Shown piece after piece: positions 1 through 5,928 of a stretch of 7,622 bases of DNA. Location: positions 1 to 7,622 of the forward strand of contig JAQSXQ010000068.1 in NCBI GenBank assembly GCA_029256565.1, read 5' to 3'. A model generated the notes under the pieces. That model did no database searches. It was not told where the DNA came from and saw only the letters and a program-made list of their open reading frames with translations. Each line of letters begins with the position of its first letter. The first letter of the stretch is position 1. The DNA is from Mycobacterium sp. (lineage in GTDB: Bacteria; Actinomycetota; Actinomycetes; Mycobacteriales; Mycobacteriaceae). The translations under genes and the position numbers were made by a program.

Positions 1-843
1 ATCACGCTCTTCGTCGTGGTCATGCCGATCACGGTCAGCGGCTGGACCGGGGAGGCGGCGGCCGAGGCGCCGGCGTTCATCGCGATCACGCTGCTGGCGA
101 TCTGGTTGACCTATCTGGGATTCGGCGCGATCACCGCGTGGGCCTTCCGGTTCGCGTGGGTGCAACTGGGAGCCCTTGGCACCCTGATGAGCCGGGCGCT
201 GCCGCTGCTGATGCTGACCGTCGTCGTGTACTTCACTGGCGAGCTGTGGCAGTTGGCCGCACGGATGACGCGCCAACGACTGTGGGAGGTCATCGGATTC
301 CTCGCGCTGGTGGCGCTGGCCTTCATGGTGACCACCATCCGCGACGAGGTGCGGGCGCTGCGCGAGGACCGCGCCGAGCAGACCGACACCGTCGCGTTGC
401 TCGCGGGCACTCCGCTGGCCGGCCACCCCGATCCGCCGGCGGCACGCCTGCCGCTGTCCCGCGGCGAACAGGTCAACGTGGTCGCGGTGATGGTGGTGTC
501 CCAGGCCATTCAGGTGGTGTTCTTCACCGCCGGGCTGTTCCTGTTCTACCTCGCACTGGGAACCATCGCCATACCCGACGACGTGGCCGTGCTGTGGTCG
601 GCGGAGGAGTCCTGCGCCGTCGGCGAACCACCATGCGCGGGAACGTGGTTCGGCGTCCACGTTCCCGTGCCACAGACGGTGGTGCACATGTCGCTGCTCG
701 TCGGGGTGCTGTCCGGCCTCTACTTCACCGTGAGCACCAGCGTCGACCCGCTGTACCGCCAACGGTTCTTCGACCCGTTGATCGCGGACGTGGCGGTGAG
801 CCTCGCCGGGCGCGACGTGTACCTCGAACTCGAGAGGACCTAG
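1..843 (+). CDS. Multi-pass integral membrane protein, function unknown (5'-truncated)
   Basis: The frame is open from the first base of the window to TAG at 841-843, giving 280 visible residues. The gene probably starts upstream, because the first visible residues are already a hydrophobic segment; GTG at 16 or ATG at 22 are possible internal starts only. Counting from base 1, hydrophobic stretches lie at about residues 1-12, 26-49, 66-80, 96-112, 157-190 and 225-245, so roughly five or six membrane spans. A charged cytoplasmic-looking segment (about 113-156, rich in Arg, Glu and Asp) separates two halves. The loop at about 191-224 carries two cysteines seven residues apart (205 and 212), which could form a disulfide if the loop faces outward. 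I do not recognise the family. In M. tuberculosis, membrane gene Rv2113 lies near mpa on this side, but I cannot establish orthology. The gene is convergent with mpa, with only 9 bases between the stop codons. Confidence 0.8.
   Translation: MTLFVVVMPITVSGWTGEAAAEAPAFIAITLLAIWLTYLGFGAITAWAFRFAWVQLGALGTLMSRALPLLMLTVVVYFTGELWQLAARMTRQRLWEVIGFLALVALAFMVTTIRDEVRALREDRAEQTDTVALLAGTPLAGHPDPPAARLPLSRGEQVNVVAVMVVSQAIQVVFFTAGLFLFYLALGTIAIPDDVAVLWSAEESCAVGEPPCAGTWFGVHVPVPQTVVHMSLLVGVLSGLYFTVSTSVDPLYRQRFFDPLIADVAVSLAGRDVYLELERT
627..683. repeat. Nested inverted repeat (strong potential hairpin) inside the membrane-protein gene
   Basis: Bases 635-648 pair with 657-670 across an 8-base loop (649-656): 13 Watson-Crick pairs plus one G-T/G-U pair (637:668). 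Outside this, after an asymmetric internal loop (633-634 against 671-677), ACCACC at 627-632 pairs perfectly with GGTGGT at 678-683. In total 20 pairs fall within 57 bases. The repeat lies in the codons for the loop before the last membrane span. There is no T-run, so an ordinary intrinsic terminator is unlikely. Its role is unknown. Confidence 0.75.
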
Positions 844-855
844 CGGCAGCCGCTA
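841..855. repeat. 15-bp perfect palindrome joining two convergent stop codons
   Basis: TAGCGGC at 841-847 and GCCGCTA at 849-855 are exact reverse complements around A848. The left end is the TAG stop of the membrane-protein gene. The right end, read on the minus strand, is the TAG stop of mpa. As RNA it can form a short stem (TAGCG/CGCTA, 5-base loop). It might contribute to bidirectional 3'-end formation, but it lacks a T-tract and is short. Confidence 0.6.
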
Positions 856-2694
856 CAGGTACTGGCCCAGGTTCGATTCGGTGTCGATGGCCCGCGACGC
901 ACTCGACGACTTGCCGGTGACGAGCGTGCGGATGTAGACGATCCGCTCGCCCTTCTTGCCCGAGATCCGTGCCCAGTCATCCGGATTGGTGGTGTTGGGC
1001 AGGTCCTCGTTCTCGGCGAACTCGTCGACGATCGAGTCCAGCAGGTGCTGGATGCGCAGGCCGTGCTGACCGCTCTCCAGCACCGACTTGATCGCGAACT
1101 TCTTGGCCTTGTCGACCACGTTCTGGATCATCGCCCCGGAGTTGAAGTCCTTGAAGTACATGACTTCCTTGTCACCGTTGGCGTAGGTGACCTCCAGGAA
1201 CCTGTTCTCGTCGACCTCGGCGTACATCCGGTCGACGACCTTCTCGATCATCGTCTTGACCGTCAACGCCCGGTCGCCGTTGAACTCGGCGAGGTCGTCG
1301 GCGTGCACGGGGAGGTTCTCGGTCAGGTACTTGCTGAAGATGTCCTGCGCCGCTTCGGCGTCCGGACGCTCGATCTTGATCTTGACGTCCAGGCGGCCGG
1401 GCCGCAGGATCGCCGGGTCGATCATGTCCTCGCGGTTGGACGCGCCGATCACGATGACGTTCTCCAGGCCCTCGACGCCGTCGATCTCCGACAGCAGCTG
1501 AGGCACGACCGTGGTCTCCACGTCGGAGCTGACGCCGGTGCCGCGGGTACGGAAGATCGAGTCCATCTCGTCGAAGAACACGATCACCGGGGTGCCCTCG
1601 GACGCCTTCTCGCGAGCCCGCTGGAAGATCATGCGGATGTGCCGCTCGGTCTCGCCGACGAACTTGTTGAGCAGCTCGGGACCCTTGATGTTGAGGAAGT
1701 ACGACTTCGCCTCGCGCGAATCCTCGCCGCGCAGCTCCGCCATCTTCTTGGCCAGCGAGTTCGCGACCGCCTTGGCGATCAGCGTCTTGCCGCAGCCGGG
1801 CGGGCCGTAGAGCAGGACGCCCTTCGGCGGGCGCAACGAGTACTCCCGGTAGAGGTCCTTGTGCAGGAACGGCAGTTCGACGGCATCGCGGATCTGCTCG
1901 ATCTGCCGGGTCAGGCCGCCGATGTCCTCGTAGCTGACGTCCGGCACCTCCTCGAGCACCAGATCCTCGACCTCGGCCTTGGGCACGCGCTCGAAGGCGT
2001 AGCCGGCCTTGGTGTCGACCAGCAGCGAGTCGCCCGGGCGCAGCTTGCGCGGCCGCGAGTCGTCGTTGGGTTCGTCGTCGGCCAGGGGCGCGCCGTCGGT
2101 CAGGAACTCGGCGGCGACCAGCGGCTCGGCGAGCCACACGATGCGCTCCTCGTCGGCGTGGCCGACGACGAGGGCACGGTGCCCGTCGGAGAGGACCTCG
2201 CGCAGCGTGCTGATCTCGCCGACGGACTCGAACGCGCCTGCCTCGACGACGGTCAGCGCCTCGTTGAGGCGGACGGTCTGGCCCTGCTTCAGTTCGGCGG
2301 TGTCGATGTTCGGCGAGCAGGTGAGGCGCATCTTGCGACCCGAGGTGAACACGTCGACCGTGTCGTCCTCGTGAGTGGCCAGCAGGACTCCGTAGCCGCT
2401 CGGCGGCTGCCCGAGCCGATCGACTTCCTCGCGCAGCGCGAGCAACTGCTGGCGCGCCTCCTTGAGGGTGTCCATCAGCTTCGCGTTGCGTGCCGCGAGC
2501 GAATCGATCCTGGCTTCCAGTTGGTGGACGTCTCGCGGGCTCCGCGACCCGGCGGGCGCACCGGCGACCTGCGCGAGCTGATCGCGCAGCACCGCCGCCT
2601 CCCGACGGAGTTCCTCCAACTCAGCAGCTTCGTTGCTGGACATGGAAGCGGTGAAGTCTTCTGGGTTGGCTCCCGAACGCTCCGACTCACTCAT
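853..2694 (-). CDS. mpa: Mpa (ARC), AAA+ ATPase of the mycobacterial Pup-proteasome
   Basis: Hexameric cytoplasmic ATPase that captures pupylated proteins, unfolds them and feeds them to the 20S proteasome. The 613-residue product matches M. tuberculosis Mpa closely as I remember it (609 residues). An N-terminal coiled coil (about 22-95) docks Pup. Two OB-fold domains follow (about 97-245), then the AAA module: Walker A GPPGCGKT at 297-304, pore loop KFVG at 344-347, Walker B IVFFDE at 371-376, sensor Asn420, and Arg431/Arg434 in the arginine-finger region. The end GQYL carries the C-terminal tail with penultimate Tyr needed to dock on the proteasome. Lys595 corresponds to the Lys591 reported as a pupylation site in M. 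tuberculosis. I chose ATG at 2694 because MSESERS matches the family N-terminus and GGGGAGGAG lies 7 bases upstream; the frame stays open to 2790, but that extension lacks family similarity. Divergent from the MTB12-like gene. Confidence 0.97.
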   Translation of the reverse strand: MSESERSGANPEDFTASMSSNEAAELEELRREAAVLRDQLAQVAGAPAGSRSPRDVHQLEARIDSLAARNAKLMDTLKEARQQLLALREEVDRLGQPPSGYGVLLATHEDDTVDVFTSGRKMRLTCSPNIDTAELKQGQTVRLNEALTVVEAGAFESVGEISTLREVLSDGHRALVVGHADEERIVWLAEPLVAAEFLTDGAPLADDEPNDDSRPRKLRPGDSLLVDTKAGYAFERVPKAEVEDLVLEEVPDVSYEDIGGLTRQIEQIRDAVELPFLHKDLYREYSLRPPKGVLLYGPPGCGKTLIAKAVANSLAKKMAELRGEDSREAKSYFLNIKGPELLNKFVGETERHIRMIFQRAREKASEGTPVIVFFDEMDSIFRTRGTGVSSDVETTVVPQLLSEIDGVEGLENVIVIGASNREDMIDPAILRPGRLDVKIKIERPDAEAAQDIFSKYLTENLPVHADDLAEFNGDRALTVKTMIEKVVDRMYAEVDENRFLEVTYANGDKEVMYFKDFNSGAMIQNVVDKAKKFAIKSVLESGQHGLRIQHLLDSIVDEFAENEDLPNTTNPDDWARISGKKGERIVYIRTLVTGKSSSASRAIDTESNLGQYL

Positions 2695-2701
2695 GATTGC
2701 G

Positions 2702-2710
2702 CTCCTCCCC
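2702..2710 (-). promoter_or_regulatory. Strong ribosome binding site of mpa
   Basis: On the minus strand GGGGAGGAG lies 7 bases before the ATG at 2694-2692. This decides the start in favour of 2694 over the longer open frame that reaches 2790. Confidence 0.75.
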
Positions 2711-2741
2711 GCACCCGAACTTTGGTGCAGTAACGACTTCA

Positions 2742-2747
2742 ACGCTA
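2742..2747 (-). promoter_or_regulatory. Candidate -10 element for mpa
   Basis: TAGCGT on the minus strand fits the mycobacterial TANNNT -10 pattern. It would give a leader of about 40 bases before the mpa start. No convincing -35 box is visible at the right distance, so this is tentative. Confidence 0.3.
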
Positions 2748-2780
2748 CCGGCGATTCAGTCTTCGTGTGCGGTGTAGTAA

Positions 2781-2808
2781 TTCGACACACCAGGCACGCT
2801 GATAACCT
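2781..2808 (+). promoter_or_regulatory. Candidate SigA-type promoter of the MTB12-like/lppK/DUF503 run
   Basis: TTCGAC at 2781-2786 (followed by ACA, close to TTGACA) and TAACCT at 2803-2808 are separated by 16 bases. Transcription would start near 2815, leaving a leader of about 26 bases that includes AAGGA at 2831-2835 as ribosome binding site, 5 bases before the GTG at 2841. The intergenic space of 146 bases (2695-2840) must serve both divergent genes. Confidence 0.5.
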
Positions 2809-2840
2809 CTGATGAAGTTGGCCCGAATGAAAGGACCGTC

Positions 2841-3332
2841 GTGACCCTGAAAACCCTCGTTACCGGCATGACCGCAGCTGTTGTGGTTGCCGCAGCCGCG
2901 GGTGGTGTGACGTCGATTGCTTCGAGCGCGTCGTCCGCCGCGCCCGCGATCACGCCGGTCGTCTGGGACCTGCCGATGCCGCAGGCTCCCGCTCCCGACC
3001 TGCAGGCACCCCTGGTGCAGACCCTCAACGGTCTCGTCGGACCCGGCTCGTTCTCCAGCAAGGAGTCCTACATCGAGGGCGGCCTGGGCCGCGTGGAGAC
3101 CCGGCTGGCCGACACCAAGTACCGCGACGCCGCAGCCAAGGGCTACTTCCCGTTGAACTTCGCCATCGCGAACGTCGACCAGAACGGCCCGATCGCCACC
3201 GCGTTCGTCACCGCGACCGCCGCCAACGGGGCCACCGCCTCACAGCCGGTCACCTTCGTGAACGGGCCCAGCCCCACCGGCTGGCAGCTCTCCAAGCAGT
3301 CGGCGTTGGCCCTTCTGTCGTCCGTGGGCTGA
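2841..3332 (+). CDS. Secreted low-molecular-weight antigen, MTB12 (CFP-2) family
   Basis: Predicted exported protein of 163 residues, about the size of M. tuberculosis MTB12/CFP-2 (Rv2376c). Residues 1 to about 34 form a signal peptide: Lys4, then an Ala/Val-rich core with the VTSI motif at 23-26 as in MTB12, with likely cleavage among the Ala/Ser residues at about 28-34. A Pro-rich linker follows (about 35-58). The C-terminal domain has the family features: an LVGP turn at 65-68, EGG at 79-81, GYFPLNF at 101-107, and the GWQLSKQSALALL end at 148-159. There is no lipobox cysteine and the mature part has none, so it should be released or loosely held outside the membrane. The GTG start has AAGGA upstream. 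The biochemical role is unknown; family members are known mainly as immunodominant culture-filtrate antigens. It lies 8 bases before lppK, to which it is clearly related. In M. tuberculosis, as I recall, no MTB12 gene sits between mpa and lppK. Confidence 0.88.
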   Translation: MTLKTLVTGMTAAVVVAAAAGGVTSIASSASSAAPAITPVVWDLPMPQAPAPDLQAPLVQTLNGLVGPGSFSSKESYIEGGLGRVETRLADTKYRDAAAKGYFPLNFAIANVDQNGPIATAFVTATAANGATASQPVTFVNGPSPTGWQLSKQSALALLSSVG

Positions 3333-3340
3333 CCCTCACG

Positions 3341-3856
3341 GTGCGCCGCACCCTCGTAGCAGTCCTGAGCGCCGTCACCATCTTGGTGGCGGCGTTCGGG
3401 CTGTCCGGGTGTGGTGCCGACCGCGCCGAACCCTCCGCGCCGCGCATGCAACCTGCCACGACCGCCGCCCCCGCGGCGGCCCCGCTGCCTGCCACGGACG
3501 CCCTGACCGCCGTCCTGTACCAGCTGGCCGACCCTTCGATTCCCGCTGAGCAGAAGACCGGCCTCCTGCAGTACGGCTCGGTCGACGACGAGCCTGCCCT
3601 GGTCAACTTCGGCCAGGCGCTCGCCGCCAATGGTTACGCCCCGCTGACGGTCGCCGCGACCGACGTGGCGTGGGCGCCGCGGCCAGGGAACGTCACCGCG
3701 ACCCTGACGCTGACGGGATCGGATCCGGCGCTGCGCCCGTTCACGTATCCGATGGAGTTCACCCCGTTCCGCGGCGGGTGGCAGATCACCCGGCGGAGCG
3801 CCGAGCAACTCCTTCCCCTGCTGCGCCCGGCCGGGCAACCGACACCGCCGGGCTGA
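3341..3856 (+). CDS. lppK: Lipoprotein LppK (MTB12-like domain)
   Basis: Predicted lipoprotein of 171 residues, anchored to the outer face of the cell membrane. The signal sequence runs through residues 1-23 and ends in the lipobox LSG-Cys24, the site of lipidation and cleavage. A low-complexity Ala/Pro linker (about 30-52) leads to a C-terminal domain with LADPSIP at 62-68, GYAPLTV at 98-104, FTYPMEF at 134-140 and GGWQITRRSAEQLL at 145-158. It matches Rv2116/LppK of M. tuberculosis in sequence and in position next to mpa. The domain aligns with the upstream MTB12-like protein (GYxPL, then GWQ(L/I)xxxSAxxLL), so the two are tandem paralogues that differ in membrane anchoring. The GTG start lies 8 bases after the preceding stop with no clear ribosome binding site, suggesting translational coupling. 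Function is unknown. Confidence 0.88.
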   Translation: MRRTLVAVLSAVTILVAAFGLSGCGADRAEPSAPRMQPATTAAPAAAPLPATDALTAVLYQLADPSIPAEQKTGLLQYGSVDDEPALVNFGQALAANGYAPLTVAATDVAWAPRPGNVTATLTLTGSDPALRPFTYPMEFTPFRGGWQITRRSAEQLLPLLRPAGQPTPPG

Positions 3857-3861
3857 TCGAC

Positions 3862-4161
3862 GTGTGGATCGGCTGGCTCGAATTCGACGTCCTGCTCGGT
3901 GACGTGCACTCCCTCAAGGAGAAGCGGTCCGTGGTGCGGCCGGTGATCGCCGAACTCCGCAGGCGGTTCTCCGTCACGGCCGCGGAGACGGGCGACATGG
4001 ATCTGCACCGCCGCGCAGGCATCGGCGTGGCCGTGGTGGCGGCCGACCGTGCCCACGTCGTCGACGTGCTCGACAAGGCCGAACGTCTGGTCGCCATGCG
4101 CCCCGAGATCGAACTGCTGTCGACGCGACGGGGTCTGCGCCGCAGCACCGACGACGACTGA
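3862..4161 (+). CDS. DUF503 family protein (YlxP-like), Rv2117 homologue
   Basis: Small cytoplasmic protein of 99 residues, typical length for DUF503. Family signatures are the N-terminal strand MWIGWLEFDV, LLGDVHSLKEKRSVVRPV (11-28), the FSV-AETGD segment (36-45), RAGIGVAVVAADRAHV (51-66) and an ELLS strand (84-87), giving an alpha/beta ferredoxin-like layout. Bacillus YlxP, of the same family, is encoded in the nusA-infB-rbfA region, which hints at a ribosome or RNA role, but none is established here. I chose GTG at 3862 because similarity begins exactly there, although the frame is open back to 3670 inside lppK. The gene begins 5 bases after the lppK stop, without a strong ribosome binding site, so it is probably coupled to lppK. 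It converges on trmI, with 10 bases between the stops. Confidence 0.9.
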   Translation: MWIGWLEFDVLLGDVHSLKEKRSVVRPVIAELRRRFSVTAAETGDMDLHRRAGIGVAVVAADRAHVVDVLDKAERLVAMRPEIELLSTRRGLRRSTDDD

Positions 4162-4162
4162 G

Positions 4163-4197
4163 CGCTGCCTGCTAGAGGTGGCGCTTGCGCCGCAGCG
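4163..4197. terminator. Candidate hairpin at the convergent DUF503/trmI ends
   Basis: CGCTGC at 4163-4168 pairs with GCAGCG at 4192-4197. Stacked inside, GGCG at 4180-4183 pairs with CGCC at 4188-4191 around a CTTG loop, leaving an 11-base bulge in the left arm. It lies just after the DUF503 stop and covers the trmI stop and last codons. There is no T-tract, which is common for proposed mycobacterial terminators but weakens the call. Confidence 0.3.
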
Positions 4198-4999
4198 GCG
4201 TGGGAGTCACCGCACCGGGGGCCAACTTGCGGGCGCTGATCAGGAACGCGGTGTGGCCGCGCATCGAGTGTTGGGGCCGCACGGCCAGGCCGACGACGTC
4301 CCAGCCCCGCTGCAGGCTCTCCCAGGCTCGCGGCTCGGTCCAGCACTGCTGCTCGCGCAACGCCTCGACGGTGCGGGACAGCTGCGTCACCGTCGCGACG
4401 TAGACCATGAGGACCCCGCCGGGGATGAGCGCCTTGCCGACGGCCTCGAGCACCTCCCAGGGCGCCAGCATGTCGAGCACCACCCGGTCGACCTCACCGC
4501 CGTCGTAGTCGGCGAGGTCGGCGACGCGCAGGTCCCAGTTCGGTGGCCGCTCGCCGAAGAACGTCTCGACGTTGCGCACCGCGGTCGGGGCGTGGTCGTC
4601 GCGGATCTCGTATGAGGTGACGGTGCCCTGCGGCCCGACGGCGCGCAGCAGCGAGCAGGTCAACGCACCCGAGCCGGCGCCTGCCTCGAGCACTCGCGCG
4701 CCCGGGAAGACGTCGCCCTCGTGGACGATCTGCGCGGCGTCCTTCGGGTAGATCACCTGGGCACCGCGCGGCATCGAGAGCACGTAGTCGATCAGCAGCG
4801 GGCGCAGGACGAGGAACGAGTCGCCGTTGGTGGACTTCACGACGCTGCCCTCGGGCTGATCGATGACGTTGTCGTGGGCGATGGCACCGCGGTGGGTGTG
4901 GAACTCGTCGCCCGGCTTGAGGACCATCGTGTAGTGGCGTCCCTTGGCGTCGGTCAGCTGTACGCGATCTCCTACGACGAACGGACCGGTGCGGTTCAC
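4172..4999 (-). CDS. trmI: TrmI, tRNA (adenine-58-N1) methyltransferase
   Basis: Transfers methyl from S-adenosylmethionine to N1 of adenosine 58 in the tRNA T-loop; the family acts as a tetramer in the cytoplasm. The product has 275 residues and matches Rv2118c of M. tuberculosis (about 280) along its length. A small N-terminal beta domain (about 1-70, GDRVQLTDAKGR at 10-21) precedes the Rossmann methyltransferase domain. The SAM-binding loop is EAGAGSGALT at 105-114, the acidic residue after it is Glu131, and the catalytic-site motif is LDMLAPWE at 175-182 with Asp176. The conserved RPQHSMRGHTAFL lies at 241-253. The C-terminus is basic (LRRKRHL). I chose GTG at 4999 because an in-frame TGA lies just upstream and a GGCAGG ribosome binding site precedes it by 10 bases. 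It is divergent from the nuclease gene (74 bases apart) and convergent with the DUF503 gene. Confidence 0.95.
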   Translation of the reverse strand: MNRTGPFVVGDRVQLTDAKGRHYTMVLKPGDEFHTHRGAIAHDNVIDQPEGSVVKSTNGDSFLVLRPLLIDYVLSMPRGAQVIYPKDAAQIVHEGDVFPGARVLEAGAGSGALTCSLLRAVGPQGTVTSYEIRDDHAPTAVRNVETFFGERPPNWDLRVADLADYDGGEVDRVVLDMLAPWEVLEAVGKALIPGGVLMVYVATVTQLSRTVEALREQQCWTEPRAWESLQRGWDVVGLAVRPQHSMRGHTAFLISARKLAPGAVTPTPLRRKRHL

Positions 5000-5038
5000 A
5001 GCGGTTCAGCCTGCCATCGGGCGCGCCGGAGCCGGTGC

Positions 5039-5058
5039 CCGGGGTTGTCCGACCCCGG
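5039..5058. promoter_or_regulatory. Inverted repeat between trmI and the nuclease gene, possible operator
   Basis: CCGGGGT at 5039-5045 and ACCCCGG at 5052-5058 are exact reverse complements with a 6-base spacer. The repeat sits about 16-35 bases upstream of the predicted start point of the nuclease transcript, where a repressor would block polymerase. It could act on either divergent gene. Seven-base arms rich in C and G can arise by chance in this genome. Confidence 0.35.
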
Positions 5059-5061
5059 TCA

Positions 5062-5067
5062 TACGCT
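5062..5067 (+). promoter_or_regulatory. -10 element of a probable leaderless promoter
   Basis: TACGCT fits the mycobacterial TANNNT -10 pattern. Its last base is followed by 6 bases and then the GTG start codon at 5074, the spacing expected when transcription begins at the start codon itself. No ribosome binding site precedes this GTG, which agrees with leaderless translation. No clear -35 box is seen at 17-18 bases. The bases also overlap a weak minus-strand TATGAC that could serve trmI. Confidence 0.5.
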
Positions 5068-5073
5068 GGTCTG

Positions 5074-5928
5074 GTGACCGATCAGCTGCAGGAGCGTGCC
5101 GCCGAGCCGCCGCGTCGCCCTGCCCTGTCGCCGTCACGGGCGAGCGACTTCAAGCAGTGCCCACTGCTGTACCGGTTCCGCGCGATCGACCGCCTGCCCG
5201 AGCCGTCGTCGCCCGCACAGGTTCGCGGTTCGCTAGTGCACGCCGCCCTGGAACAGCTGTACTCGCTGCCCGCCGCGGACCGTGGGCCCGCCACCGCGAT
5301 GTCGTTGATCGAGCCGGCCTGGGAGCGGGTGGCAGTCGAACGGCCCGACTTCGCGGCGGAGTTCGCGCCGGAGCTGCGGGCCGAGATGCTCGCGCAGGCC
5401 GGGAAACTGCTGTCGGGGTACTACCGGCTCGAGGATCCGACGCGGTTCGACCCGCAGAGCTGCGAGCAACGCGTCGAGGTCGAACTCGCCGACGGCACGC
5501 TGCTGCGCGGCTTCGTCGACCGGATCGACGTCGCCCCGACCGGCGAGATGCGGGTGGTGGACTACAAGACCGGGAAGGCGCCCCCGGCGGCCCGCGCGCT
5601 CGCCGAGGCCAAGGCGATGTTCCAGATGAAGTTCTATGCCGTCGCGCTGCTGCGCTCCCGCGACGTGTTGCCGTCCCGGCTGCGGCTCATCTACCTCGCC
5701 GACGGTCAGGTGCTGGACTACAGCCCCGATCTCGAGGAACTCGTCCGGTTCGAGAAGACGCTGATGGCGATGTGGCGAGCCATCCAGGCGGCCGGGCAGA
5801 CCGGTGACTTCAGGCCCGTGCCGTCGCGGATGTGCGACTGGTGTGCTCACCACGAGCACTGCCCCGTCTTCGGTGGCACGCCACCGCCCTACCCCGGCTG
5901 GCCCCAGGTGACGGAGCCCGCCGCGTGA
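5074..5928 (+). CDS. Stand-alone RecB/Cas4-type PD-(D/E)XK nuclease with Fe-S cluster signature (Rv2119 homologue)
   Basis: Predicted DNA nuclease of the RecB-Cas4-AddB group, 284 residues. Active-site elements occur in the family order: His56 (RGSLVHAALE), Asp149 (GFVDRID), Asp163-Tyr-Lys165 (VVDYKTGK) and the QxxxY motif Gln184...Tyr188 (QMKFY). Four cysteines fit the iron-sulfur clamp of Cas4, AddB and Dna2: Cys29 (SDFKQCPLLYRF) and then Cys254, Cys257 and Cys263 (CDWCAHHEHC). There is no helicase domain, so this is the nuclease module alone, as in Cas4, but no cas genes or CRISPR repeats are near. It corresponds to Rv2119 of M. tuberculosis, annotated as a conserved hypothetical or RecB-family exonuclease; its role is unproven. 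I chose GTG at 5074 because the MTD start matches homologues and lies 6 bases after a -10 element; the frame is open to 5035. Its stop overlaps the next start (GTGA). Confidence 0.9.
   Translation: MTDQLQERAAEPPRRPALSPSRASDFKQCPLLYRFRAIDRLPEPSSPAQVRGSLVHAALEQLYSLPAADRGPATAMSLIEPAWERVAVERPDFAAEFAPELRAEMLAQAGKLLSGYYRLEDPTRFDPQSCEQRVEVELADGTLLRGFVDRIDVAPTGEMRVVDYKTGKAPPAARALAEAKAMFQMKFYAVALLRSRDVLPSRLRLIYLADGQVLDYSPDLEELVRFEKTLMAMWRAIQAAGQTGDFRPVPSRMCDWCAHHEHCPVFGGTPPPYPGWPQVTEPAA

Noticed and set aside
1045..2733. A 562-residue open frame on the + strand opposite mpa
   Set aside because: It lies entirely antisense to a well-recognised gene, has an Arg/Leu/Asp/Val-rich composition with no domain, and is the expected product of GC-biased third positions in mpa.
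3462..3479. Perfect 7-base stem with CCCC loop in lppK
   Set aside because: It falls in the Ala-rich linker, where runs of GCC and GCG codons produce such symmetry by chance; there is no T-tract.
5035..5073. Longer nuclease start at GTG 5035
   Set aside because: The 13 extra residues do not match homologues and would run through the inverted repeat and the -10 element; GTG 5074 fits the leaderless spacing.
5074..5928. CRISPR-Cas locus suggested by the Cas4-like nuclease
   Set aside because: No direct-repeat array and no other cas-like gene is present in the window; the gene has a conserved mycobacterial position next to trmI.
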